Assembly (NCBI RefSeq): GCF_013817205.1
Contig: NZ_JACDDD010000042.1
Coordinates: 1 to 32,299, forward strand
Source: Polaromonas sp.
GTDB lineage: Bacteria > Pseudomonadota > Gammaproteobacteria > Burkholderiales > Burkholderiaceae_C
Direction of reading: 5' to 3'
Length of the DNA: 32,299 bases
Shown: positions 24,365 through 31,504 of the stretch, piece by piece
Layout of the letters: the number at the start of each line of letters is the position of its first letter
How positions within the stretch are numbered: the stretch's first letter is position 1
Notes under the pieces: generated by a model
Database searches by the model: none
What the model was told of the DNA's origin: nothing
The model's input: the letters and a program-made list of their open reading frames with translations, nothing else
Translations under genes and position numbers: made by a program

Positions 24365-25648
24365 ATGATTTCCGCACTGGTAATTCTCAATGGCCCCGAG
24401 GGCCCGCATTCGCTTGCCGCTGACCTCGAAGCGGTGGGTATCCAGGTGCTGGGAACTGTGCGCGGATGCAGCAAACTGGTGCAGGAGGTTTTGCGCCAGC
24501 AGCCCGATGTGGTGATCTGCGACAGCCCGACTCCCGCTGAAGAGTTTTTCAAGGCCTTGCAGATCGTCGGCGACACCTCACCCCGTCCGCTGATCGTCTT
24601 CACTACCGCCCCCGACGCAGACAGGATCACCCGTGCCACCGAAGCAGGCATTCACGCCTATGTGGTCAATGGCTACGGCCGGCAGCGCCTGCGCCCGCTC
24701 GTTCACCTGGCACAGGCGCGCTTTAGCCGCGAACAGGCCCAGCGCGAAGAGATGCGCGATATCGCCAGCCGGCTGGAAGAGCGCAAGGTGGTGGACCGCG
24801 CCAAGGGCATATTGATGCGGGCCAGGGAGGTGTCCGACGACGATGCCTTCAAGATGCTGCGCACCGCCTCCATGCACAGCAACCAGCGCCTGGGCCAGGT
24901 GTCCCAGCACATCATTCATTCCGCGCGTTTTGCCGAAGACGTGAATCGTTCTGGTCAATTGCGCATGTTGTCCCAGCGGCTGGTCAAGCTGGCGTTGCTG
25001 CAACTGGCTGGCGTGCAGACCGCGCAGGTGCAGGACCATCTGAATGACTCGGTCACGCGAATAGACGCCAACCTCGCGGGCCTGGGCAAAAGCCTGTCGC
25101 CGCCGACCTTTGGCGACCTGCTGGAGCAGGTGCAGCGCACCTGGTCACAACTCAAGCCTCTGCTGCAGGGAGTGCCTGCACCTGCCCACATGCTGCAGCT
25201 GGACGCCCTGGCAGGCCAGCTGCTGCAGGAGGCCGAACGCCTGACCAGCAGCCTGGAAAACGCCGGCGCCATGCCCCCCCTGCAGGTGCTCAACCTGGCC
25301 GGGCGCCAGCGCATGCTGAGCCAGCGCTATGCCAAGTATGCGTTGGCCGGCATGCTGGGCGCGCAGGCCGGTATCGCACCGGACGCTCTGGGCCTGGACG
25401 AAACCCGGGCTGCTTTCGAAGAGGCGCTGGCCTACCTGAACACCATTCCGCTGAGCAGCAAGGAAATCCGCAGCTTGTTGGAAGCCGCTGCCGTGAGCTG
25501 GGCGCAGATGCTGGCTGCCAGCGCGCCGGGTGTCCGGGCCAAAGCGCCCGATCTGGAGCGGGTGGCCGCAGCCAGTGAGGATTTGCTGGATGCCTTCGAC
25601 AAGCTGTCGCTTCATTACGGGCACAGCATGCAGATGCTGGTGGGTTGA
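24365..25648 (+). CDS. ANTAR-family nitrate regulator: pseudo-receiver, ANTAR, C-terminal PilJ-type domain
   Basis: Predicted RNA-binding antiterminator for the divergent nirB operon. The start ATG 24365 (MISALVILNGPEG) is chosen because receiver-like folding begins there. Residues 1-120 are a NasT-like receiver in which Asp53 is kept but the acidic pair is replaced by N9-G10. An ANTAR domain follows at about 127-186 (RLEERKVVDRAKGILM, DDAFKMLRTASM). The rest, about 190-427, is helical and holds two PilJ/NarX-type motifs, SGQLRMLSQRLVKLA at 196-210 and AGRQRMLSQRYAKYA at 312-326. Known nitrate ANTAR proteins are NasR (NIT sensor first, ANTAR last) or NasT (receiver-ANTAR with separate NasS); this joins a NasT-like front to a sensor-like tail. 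No signal peptide, so the tail would read cytoplasmic nitrate or nitrite. The sensing role is inferred. Confidence 0.85.
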   Translation: MISALVILNGPEGPHSLAADLEAVGIQVLGTVRGCSKLVQEVLRQQPDVVICDSPTPAEEFFKALQIVGDTSPRPLIVFTTAPDADRITRATEAGIHAYVVNGYGRQRLRPLVHLAQARFSREQAQREEMRDIASRLEERKVVDRAKGILMRAREVSDDDAFKMLRTASMHSNQRLGQVSQHIIHSARFAEDVNRSGQLRMLSQRLVKLALLQLAGVQTAQVQDHLNDSVTRIDANLAGLGKSLSPPTFGDLLEQVQRTWSQLKPLLQGVPAPAHMLQLDALAGQLLQEAERLTSSLENAGAMPPLQVLNLAGRQRMLSQRYAKYALAGMLGAQAGIAPDALGLDETRAAFEEALAYLNTIPLSSKEIRSLLEAAAVSWAQMLAASAPGVRAKAPDLERVAAASEDLLDAFDKLSLHYGHSMQMLVG

Positions 25649-25681
25649 TGGCATGCTCGCCCGTCACCTGTTTTGCTGCAG

Positions 25682-25721
25682 TGCACCAAATTTGGGCGCA
25701 AAACTTGCTTGGTTTGGTGCA
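25682..25721. promoter_or_regulatory. Nine-base inverted repeat at the start of the phosphatase/kinase gene
   Basis: TGCACCAAA (25682-25690) and its exact reverse complement TTTGGTGCA (25713-25721) are 22 bases apart. The second arm ends on the A of the chosen start codon, so an RNA hairpin would cover the ribosome-binding region. The arms also resemble NtrC half-sites (TGCACCA), but the spacing is not that of a single NtrC site. Confidence 0.4.
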
Positions 25722-27529
25722 TGGCATTTGACATAGACATCGGTTTCGCAAGCCTCGCCGGCCGCAAGGAGGTCAACGAGGACTTTTGCGCAGCCATGTT
25801 GCCTGAACCGGGCCAGGAGGGCATGGGTTCCATCGTGGCGATTGCCGACGGCGTCAGCACCGGCGGCATGGGCAAGGAGGCCGCACAAACCACGGTCACC
25901 AGCCTGGTGCGCGACTATTACGGTACGCCCGAAACCTGGGACACCACGGTGGCGCTGGACCGCATCATCAGTGCGCAAAACGCCTGGCTGGCCGGGCTGA
26001 ACCGGCGCCGGCACCCGGCCCTCGGGCTGACCACGCTGACCGCGCTGGTGCTGCGTGGCCAGTCTTACGCGCTGGCGCATGTGGGCGACACCCGCGCCTA
26101 CCTGCTGCGCGAAGGCCGCATGACGCAGCTCACCACTGACCACGTGATGGATCACCCGGACCTGCGGCACCAGCTCCTGCGCTGCGTCGGTGCGGAAGAC
26201 CGCCTGGTCATGGACTACACCCAGGGCGACCTGCAGGTGGGGGATGTGTTTGTGCTGCTGTCCGACGGCGTGCACAACGTGATGACGGACAAAAAGCTGC
26301 AGGTCCTGGCCAGTGCCGACGCGTCCTCAGCCTCCGAAGGCCGGGCGCAACGCATCTGCCGTCAGATGGTGGATGCCGCGATTGCGGCAGGCACGCCGGA
26401 CAACGCCACCGCTTTGGTGGTGCGAGTGCTTGGTTTGCTGGACGCCACGCTGGACGACGAAAACCGGCGTGCGCTGGCTCTGCCAGTGCCCGGCAGGCTC
26501 AGGGTCGGGGACAGCCTGGACGGCCTGATCGTGACCGCGCCGGTGGCTGACAACGGCATCAACGTTTTGTACCAGGTCAGGTGGAGTCGCCCCCCGGCGG
26601 ATGCAGACCCCGAAACACGGCCCACCAGCGGCAAGCTGTACGCCCTGAAGACACTGCACCCGGCGCGGGCCCATGACCCGCAGGAGCGCGCCATGCTGGC
26701 GCACGAGGCCTGGCTCGCCCGGCGCATGCGCTCCTCGCGTGTGGCTGGCCACCTGGTGCATATTCACGACCGTCTGCCCGGCGGTGGCGAGCCTGGCGCG
26801 TTTTACCTTCTGTACGACTGGCATGCCGGTGAAACCCTACAACAGATGCTGGACCGCAAGCACCGCTTCAATCTGCCGCAGGTGCTGGCTCTGGCCACCC
26901 AGGCCGCCACGGCGCTGGGCCTGCTGCACCGGCAGCATGTCGTCCACCGCGACATCAAACCTGCCAACCTGCACCAAGGTGAGGACGGCGTGCTGCGCGT
27001 GCTGGACCTGGGCGTGGCCTTGACCGGGCGCGAGCCCGAGGCCATGCGCAAGCTGCATGCGGGCACGCCCAGCTACATCAATCCCGAGCAATGGGGCTTC
27101 AGCAGCCGGGCCGCGGCGGCGGGCAAGGATGGCCCCGAAGAATTGCCCGATGCGCAGAGCGACCTGTTTGCGCTGGGCGTCACCGTTTACCAACTGCTGA
27201 CTGGCAAGCTGCCCTATGGCGAGGTGCTGCCCTACCAGGCCGGGCGTTATTACCGCGACCCGACGCCGCCCAGCCGCCACAACCCCGAGGTGCCGATCTG
27301 GCTGGACCACGTGGTGCTCAAGGCCGTGGCACGCGACAAGCGCCAGCGTTTCGAAACGGCGGAAGAGTTGTTGCTGGCCATTGAACGCGGCGCCTCGCGA
27401 ACCTTGACGGCCCTGCCGGCAACGCCACTGATCCAGCGCGACCCGGTGGTTCTATGGAAGTTGGCGCTGGCCCTGTCCGTTTTATTCAACGTCTTGTTGG
27501 TGTACTGGCTGCTGTTCTTGCCGCGTTAG
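25721..27529 (+). CDS. PP2C phosphatase and Ser/Thr protein kinase fusion with C-terminal membrane anchor
   Basis: A 602-residue bifunctional signalling protein. The PP2C-type phosphatase part (about 1-240) shows EVNEDF, ADGVSTGGMG with metal-binding D43, HVGDTRAYLLR, LLSDGV and GTPDNATALVV. The kinase part (about 255-560) shows the ATP lysine K310 in LYALKTLHP, the catalytic HRDIKPAN with D411, DLG in place of DFG, and SDLFALGVTVYQLLTGKLPY; the glycine-rich loop is poorly kept (APVADNGINVLYQV). One hydrophobic segment near the C-terminus (about 577-598) should anchor it in the membrane with the catalytic domains in the cytoplasm. It follows the ANTAR gene by 72 bases on the same strand. From memory, Pseudomonas aeruginosa also has a kinase gene next to nirBD. 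ATG 25721 has only a weak ribosome-binding site; ATG 25673 is the alternative. Substrates are unknown. Confidence 0.88.
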   Translation: MAFDIDIGFASLAGRKEVNEDFCAAMLPEPGQEGMGSIVAIADGVSTGGMGKEAAQTTVTSLVRDYYGTPETWDTTVALDRIISAQNAWLAGLNRRRHPALGLTTLTALVLRGQSYALAHVGDTRAYLLREGRMTQLTTDHVMDHPDLRHQLLRCVGAEDRLVMDYTQGDLQVGDVFVLLSDGVHNVMTDKKLQVLASADASSASEGRAQRICRQMVDAAIAAGTPDNATALVVRVLGLLDATLDDENRRALALPVPGRLRVGDSLDGLIVTAPVADNGINVLYQVRWSRPPADADPETRPTSGKLYALKTLHPARAHDPQERAMLAHEAWLARRMRSSRVAGHLVHIHDRLPGGGEPGAFYLLYDWHAGETLQQMLDRKHRFNLPQVLALATQAATALGLLHRQHVVHRDIKPANLHQGEDGVLRVLDLGVALTGREPEAMRKLHAGTPSYINPEQWGFSSRAAAAGKDGPEELPDAQSDLFALGVTVYQLLTGKLPYGEVLPYQAGRYYRDPTPPSRHNPEVPIWLDHVVLKAVARDKRQRFETAEELLLAIERGASRTLTALPATPLIQRDPVVLWKLALALSVLFNVLLVYWLLFLPR

Positions 27530-27552
27530 TGGCGAACGGCCACCGATTTGGG

Positions 27553-27608
27553 GGCGATATCTGGCTGTAGCCCTTGCTGTACGGGCGCCAACAGCTATTG
27601 ATTTAGTA
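27553..27608 (-). repeat. Dispersed 30-base-core element, copy 5 (minus orientation)
   Basis: Read on the minus strand, the core 27598-27569 starts ATAGCTG, has GCCCGT at core positions 13-18 and ends AGGGCT. It lies in the 183-base gap between two convergent genes, after the kinase stop. The rest of that gap holds nothing I can name. Confidence 0.75.
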
Positions 27609-27712
27609 GCGCCAGGAGCCTGTCGGACTTGGGGCGTCGAAAGCGAAAATTGGCGCCAGTGAGGACCGCTGCGGTCGATTTGCAGCTGACGATTCCCAAG
27701 CCCGACAAACTC

Positions 27713-28828
27713 CTAATGCACCAGACCCAGCAGTTCGGTAGCATCGATCGCGCTGCTGCGGCCCGGCACAGAAAACCGTTTGCGCCGGCCAGTTTTCACC
27801 AAGCCCGTTACCTCGCGCAGCAGGCTGGCACTGGCAGCAATTTTCCAGTCAGCCTGCTGCGCCTGTTTTTGCAACAGCAAGCAGGTACTCACAGCGTCGC
27901 CTACCGGCAGGATCTGGGATTTCCCGCGCAGCGGGTCCTCCAGCTTGGCCAGAGTGACTGCGCCGCTGTTCAGTCCTACGCCTACAACAAAGCGCGGGAG
28001 GGAGCGGCCGGGAAAATGACTGAGCAGGTAGCCCTGAACCCGGTGTGCTGAATCGATCAGGCCCAGGGCGGCCTTGGCGGCACGCAAACCACTGTTGACG
28101 GTGTCGGTGTCTGTACTGTCAACAAACACCGCCAGCAGGCCTTCGCCGACAAACTGCATGTGGTAGGCGCCGAAGAGATAAACCGTGTCGCCGGCATTGT
28201 TGTAGAACTGGCGCACCACCTCGCTGAGCTCCGAACTGGTGAGCTTTTCCGCGAGTGCCGGGAAGTTGACGACGTCGACAAACAGCACCGTGGCGTTGGC
28301 AAACTTCCTGTCCTCCGCCATCGAGTCGGCCGTTGGCCATTTTTCGCCCAGTTCCGCCAGGAGTTTTTCCTCGTAGAGCCGACTGAGCTGCTTTTTCTGG
28401 GTGTCCAGGGCGGTCGAAATGGCCCTTCCTATAGTCCGGGCCTGTGCGGACTGACGCATCAGCTGTTTGTTGAGCTGGGCGGCCACGGCCTCGCGGAGCT
28501 CGTCAAAATCGATGGGCTTGGTCAGGTAATCGTCGGCGCCGCCGGTCATTCCGGCGCGGACGTTTTCGCGCTCCTGCAGCGAGGTCAGCAAAATGACCGG
28601 CGTGGCCTGGATGGCCGGGTCGGCACGCACTGCCTGCAGCATGGCAAAGCCGTCGAGCCGAGGCATGTTGACGTCGCTGATCACCAGGTCGGGCCGATGG
28701 TCATGCACCACCTGAAGCCCGGCAGCGCCGTCCTCGGCCTCCACCACCTCATAGCCTTCAAAGCGCAAGGCCGCCGAGATCAGTTCCCGGATCGTTTCGT
28801 CATCATCGATCACAGCGATCAAAGCCAT
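27713..28828 (-). CDS. Response regulator with atypical class III cyclase domain
   Basis: A 371-residue protein. The receiver domain (1-120) has the acidic group D8-D10, phosphoacceptor D52 (LVISDVNMPRLDG) and K104. A helical linker (about 121-175) leads to a class III nucleotidyl cyclase-like domain (about 178-325). There the first metal Asp is kept (D185 in VLFVDVVNF), but the second is Glu (E229 in FVGEGLLAVF), the substrate Lys position is Gln (Q225), and the N and R of the usual GDxVNxAxR are S314 and L318 (GDAVSTCLLLQ). It may be a catalytically weak or dead cyclase used for output by dimerisation. ATG 28828 is chosen because AAGGAAAA precedes it and the product starts MALIAVIDDDE; a longer frame adds no domain. 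It converges on the kinase gene; no partner kinase is adjacent. Confidence 0.85.
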   Translation of the reverse strand: MALIAVIDDDETIRELISAALRFEGYEVVEAEDGAAGLQVVHDHRPDLVISDVNMPRLDGFAMLQAVRADPAIQATPVILLTSLQERENVRAGMTGGADDYLTKPIDFDELREAVAAQLNKQLMRQSAQARTIGRAISTALDTQKKQLSRLYEEKLLAELGEKWPTADSMAEDRKFANATVLFVDVVNFPALAEKLTSSELSEVVRQFYNNAGDTVYLFGAYHMQFVGEGLLAVFVDSTDTDTVNSGLRAAKAALGLIDSAHRVQGYLLSHFPGRSLPRFVVGVGLNSGAVTLAKLEDPLRGKSQILPVGDAVSTCLLLQKQAQQADWKIAASASLLREVTGLVKTGRRKRFSVPGRSSAIDATELLGLVH

Positions 28829-28943
28829 TATTTTCCTTGGAGCGGCGACAGGCGTGAAGCTTAACAGCGCCAGTGGTCCGCAGGTCGTGACCCCGAGGAG
28901 ACGGCGAGTCCATGGGGGCCAGAAGTGCAAGTTACGGGTGTTT

Positions 28944-29000
28944 GCTATGAAATTCATAGCTGCTACCGCCCGTTGGACAAGGGCTGGATGGCTAAAATAT
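28944..29000 (+). repeat. Dispersed 30-base-core element, copy 6
   Basis: GCTAT-N7-ATAGC palindrome at 28944-28960 and the 30-base core 28956-28985 from ATAGCTG to AGGGCT, with GCCCGT at core positions 13-18. It lies 115 bases upstream of the response regulator start, in a 406-base gap without genes. Confidence 0.75.
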
Positions 29001-29034
29001 CACATACTGAAGATGCGGACATGCTTTGTGGCCA

Positions 29035-29180
29035 AGCGCTGCGCGCCCTCCCGCCCTTTTTGCTCCGCAGAAAAGATGGGCAAAGTGCAATGCACTTTCT
29101 TCGCTGGGCTCAGTGAGCGCTGCGCGCAGAATTGCCCTTTTAGTTTCGGCTCGCTACGCTTAACTTTTCTGCGAAAAGTT
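29035..29180. repeat. Cluster of direct and inverted repeats in the gap before narK's 3' end
   Basis: The 12-base AGCGCTGCGCGC occurs at 29035-29046 and 29116-29127. GCAGAAAAG (29067-29075) is inverted at 29164-29172. AAAGTGCA-A-TGCACTTT is a perfect palindrome at 29082-29098. AACTTTT and AAAAGTT form a hairpin at 29162-29180. No coding potential is evident, and the gap 28829-29234 holds only these repeats, dispersed copy 6 and the branched structure that follows. Confidence 0.55.
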
Positions 29181-29188
29181 AGCCTGCA

Positions 29189-29266
29189 CTGAAAGGGAGG
29201 CCAGGCGCTGCCAGCGCCTTATCGGCTACGCCGATCACGCACTGCGTGCGCGGCCTCCCTTTTCAG
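29189..29266. other. Branched hairpin structure at the 3' end of narK
   Basis: An outer stem of about 14 pairs joins 29189-29202 to 29252-29266, with one bulged base. Inside are three perfect hairpins in a row: GGCGCTG/CAGCGCC (29204-29218), ATCGGC/GCCGAT (29221-29235) and CACGCA/TGCGTG (29236-29248). The narK stop codon (29235-29237) lies inside it, so it may end or stabilise the narK transcript. It lacks tRNA consensus bases and a U tract. Confidence 0.55.
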
Positions 29267-30449
29267 CCCAGGTACGGGTCCAGCGGATCTGCATCACTCT
29301 GAGCATCACCAGCATGCCGAGTGACAGTGCTGCAAAGAAGAAAAAGCCCCACATGTACGTCCCGGCATATTGTTTGGATAGCCCCATGGCATTGGGCACC
29401 AGGCCGCCGCCCAGTGCGCCTATCTCGCCGATCATGGAGCCGGCCACGGCTGTGGCCAGGGGCCAGCGCAGCGGCACCAGCTGGAACAATGCGCCATTGC
29501 CCGCGCCCAGCGCCGCAAAACACAGCATCACCAGCAAGGTGGTGCCCACCAGAGAACTGCCGGCCAGGCCGCACAGCACCAGTGTGACGGCGATGGTCAG
29601 CAGCACCACGCTCAGTGTGTTGACGCCGCCCCAGCGGTCAGAGATCCAGCCGCCAAAAATACGCAGGGCGGCACCCATAAAGGCGGCGAGCATCGACAAC
29701 TGGCCGGCTTCCACCTTGCTGACACCGAACTGGTCGTAGTAGTAGGAAGGCAGAAAGGTCGCCAGGCCGATGAAGCCGCCGAAAGTCACCGCATAAATCA
29801 GGCTGAAAGCCCAGCCGTCTTTTTCGAACAGGCAGGCCACATGCTCGCGCAGCGTGGCGTGGCTGTCCACGTCATCCGGTTCCTTGGCGAAGAGGATCAT
29901 GGCGATTAGCGGCAGCAGCATGGCGATTGCGGCGATGCCGTACACCGACTGCCAGCCAAAACGCTGCGCCAGGGCCGGCGCGACCAGCACCGATACCGCC
30001 GTGCCGACATTGCCGGCGCCCACCAGGCCCATGGCCAGGCCTTTGTAGCGGGCCGGAAACGAGCCCGAGCCCAGGCTGAGGGCCACGCCAAAACTGGCGC
30101 CGGCGATGCCCAGCAGCACACCCATGGCCAGCAGGCTGCTGTAGGAATCAACAAAAAAGTAGCCGAACAGCAGGGCCACCATGATCAGGCCCATTTCGAC
30201 CAAGGTGGCGTTTTTGCGGCCGATGTACTGGGCCAGTACCCCCAGCGGAAAACGCATAAGGGCACCGGCAAAAATGGGCACCGACAGCATCACACCTTTT
30301 TGGGTCGGTGACAGGTTGTAGGTCTCGGAGATGAAGGGGGCCATCGCCCCATTCATCACCCAGATGCAGCAGGAAAATGCGAAGTAGAAAAAGGCCGCGC
30401 CCAGCGTGGGCGCGTGACCAGCGTTTAGAAAATTACGGAACCCCGCCAT
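29235..30449 (-). CDS. narK: NarK-type nitrate/nitrite transporter (major facilitator superfamily)
   Basis: Inner-membrane nitrate importer or nitrate/nitrite antiporter. The 404-residue protein has about 12 membrane segments and both nitrate signature loops: GLVGAGNVGTAVS (G144-A-G-N147) and FAALGAGNGALFQLVP (G315-A-G-N-G319). The substrate-binding arginines expected in helices 2 and 8 are present as R66 (GALMRFPLG) and R263 (GAALRIFGG). It could be named nasA or nasD in other species; the fold and motifs are clear but the direction of transport is not. It is transcribed from its own sigma-54-type promoter, separated from the nirB operon by the regulators, and should supply NasA with substrate. 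Confidence 0.94.
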   Translation of the reverse strand: MAGFRNFLNAGHAPTLGAAFFYFAFSCCIWVMNGAMAPFISETYNLSPTQKGVMLSVPIFAGALMRFPLGVLAQYIGRKNATLVEMGLIMVALLFGYFFVDSYSSLLAMGVLLGIAGASFGVALSLGSGSFPARYKGLAMGLVGAGNVGTAVSVLVAPALAQRFGWQSVYGIAAIAMLLPLIAMILFAKEPDDVDSHATLREHVACLFEKDGWAFSLIYAVTFGGFIGLATFLPSYYYDQFGVSKVEAGQLSMLAAFMGAALRIFGGWISDRWGGVNTLSVVLLTIAVTLVLCGLAGSSLVGTTLLVMLCFAALGAGNGALFQLVPLRWPLATAVAGSMIGEIGALGGGLVPNAMGLSKQYAGTYMWGFFFFAALSLGMLVMLRVMQIRWTRTWAEKGGRARSA

Positions 30450-30461
30450 GGTGCAAGCTCT

Positions 30462-30488
30462 TTCTGTGAAAAATTGGCATTCACAGAA
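30462..30488. promoter_or_regulatory. Nine-base inverted repeat at the narK transcription start
   Basis: TTCTGTGAA and TTCACAGAA (30462-30470 and 30480-30488) are exact reverse complements nine bases apart, lying between the sigma-54 -12 element and the narK ribosome-binding site. The predicted start (30482) falls inside one arm, so the site fits a DNA operator better than an RNA hairpin. It resembles a CRP site in its TGTGA/TCACA arms, but the spacing is 11 instead of 6. Confidence 0.5.
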
Positions 30489-30493
30489 TCAGT

Positions 30494-30508
30494 GCGAGAA
30501 ACGTGCCA
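30494..30508 (-). promoter_or_regulatory. Sigma-54 promoter of narK
   Basis: TGGCACGTTTCTCGC on the minus strand has GG-N10-GC with exact spacing and a full TGGCAC -24 half. The -12 half is TCGC in place of TTGC. The predicted start is about 30482, 33 bases before the narK ATG. NtrC-like half-sites (GGGTGCAC and GCGCACC, minus strand) lie about 45 and 90 bases upstream of that start. Confidence 0.7.
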
Positions 30509-30603
30509 CCTTGGGGCGGTGGAAAGTGCACCCTTGCGGCGCAATTTCGCGCGTAAAGGCGGTTTTTTTGGTGCGCCGCACAATTTGCGGGCATTTATTT
30601 GCT

Positions 30604-31062
30604 TCAATGCCTGCGCTCCATGTCCACACACACCATGGCCGCATAGTGACTCCAGCGCAGGGTGATCACATAAGGATGCGTGCGCACCCTGGCCTTGATG
30701 CCTTGTGCGCCCTGGAGTTTGATCGGCACCGAGATCTGTAGATCTGCCCCCAGGGCCTTGCGCGCGTTGCCTGCCAGTGTGTTCGCAATTTCGCCCACTG
30801 CGTCCAGCAGGTTGCTGTCGGTCAAATTGGTTTCGTGCTGCAACAGCAGGATCTCGCGCACCAGCTTGCCTGGCATCGAAACAACGACATGGCCGTTGTG
30901 GCTGCCGGCAAAGGTGACGATGCCGTTGAATTCAAAGCCCTCGATGTCGCCGGTGCCCAGAAAGGCCGAGGTGATCACGGGTTCCTGCCGTGTGGTGACC
31001 TTCAGGTAGTGCCTGATCGAGTCCACAAACAGCTTCAGATCGGTTTCATTGAGTGTGGCCAT
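30604..31062 (-). CDS. cheX: CheX-type chemotaxis phosphatase
   Basis: A 152-residue protein of the CheC/CheX/FliY family, which dephosphorylates CheY. The catalytic motif is a single E-x-x-N, E91 and N94 in GEIANTLAGNARKALG, as in CheX, which has one site where CheC has two. GAGGAG precedes ATG 31062, overlapping the end of the cheY-like gene, whose stop lies two bases upstream, so the two are translationally coupled. With the CheA-like and CheY-like genes upstream on the same strand this forms a compact phosphorelay set: kinase, response regulator and phosphatase. Confidence 0.9.
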   Translation of the reverse strand: MATLNETDLKLFVDSIRHYLKVTTRQEPVITSAFLGTGDIEGFEFNGIVTFAGSHNGHVVVSMPGKLVREILLLQHETNLTDSNLLDAVGEIANTLAGNARKALGADLQISVPIKLQGAQGIKARVRTHPYVITLRWSHYAAMVCVDMERRH

Positions 31063-31064
31063 GG

Positions 31065-31442
31065 CTACTCCTCGCGCGCGTCGGATACGTCGAGCAGCGC
31101 CATCTGCAGCTCTTCGTCGGTAAAAGGCTTGGCCACGAAGCCGCGGGCGCCCAGCTTGAGCGCCTGGATGGCGGTGGACTTGTCGCTCAGGGCGCTGACT
31201 ACCAGGATGTTGATCTTCGGGTCAATCCGCAGCAGCTCCGTGATGCATTCAATCCCGTCCATCTCGGGCATGGTCAGGTCCATGGTGACCACTTCGGGTC
31301 GGGTGGCCCTCGCCACGCGTAGCGCCTCGCGGCCATTTTTGGCCAGGCCGGCGAGCACGACGCCCTTGAGCCCGCCGCTTTGCACCACACGCGAGATGCG
31401 GGTGCGGATCATGTTGGAGTCGTCAACAATCATCAGGCGCAT
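31065..31442 (-). CDS. Single-domain CheY-like response regulator
   Basis: A 125-residue stand-alone receiver: acidic pocket D7-D8, phosphoacceptor D55 (VVTMDLTMPEMDG), S83 in VVSALS and K105 in VAKPF, all intact. It has no output domain, so it acts by protein contact. ATG 31442 is chosen because GGAGA lies seven bases upstream and the product starts MRLMIVDDSN. It lies 62 bases downstream of the CheA-like gene and immediately upstream of cheX. Its target (motor, pilus or enzyme) is not visible in this window. Confidence 0.93.
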   Translation of the reverse strand: MRLMIVDDSNMIRTRISRVVQSGGLKGVVLAGLAKNGREALRVARATRPEVVTMDLTMPEMDGIECITELLRIDPKINILVVSALSDKSTAIQALKLGARGFVAKPFTDEELQMALLDVSDAREE

Positions 31443-31504
31443 GAAGGTCTCCGTGTGAGGAAGGAAGGAAGGAGCGTGAGAGTCATGACGCGCAGCGCAG
31501 GGGC

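Noticed and set aside
29189..29266. Cloverleaf-like fold resembling a tRNA
   Set aside because: It has three arms inside a stem, but the arm and loop sizes, the one-base loops and the missing T-loop and anticodon-loop consensus bases do not fit a tRNA, and part of it codes for the NarK C-terminus.
30462..30488. A CRP/FNR site at narK
   Set aside because: TGTGA and TCACA are present but 11 bases apart, where these regulators need six (CRP) or a TTGAT-N4-ATCAA pattern (FNR).
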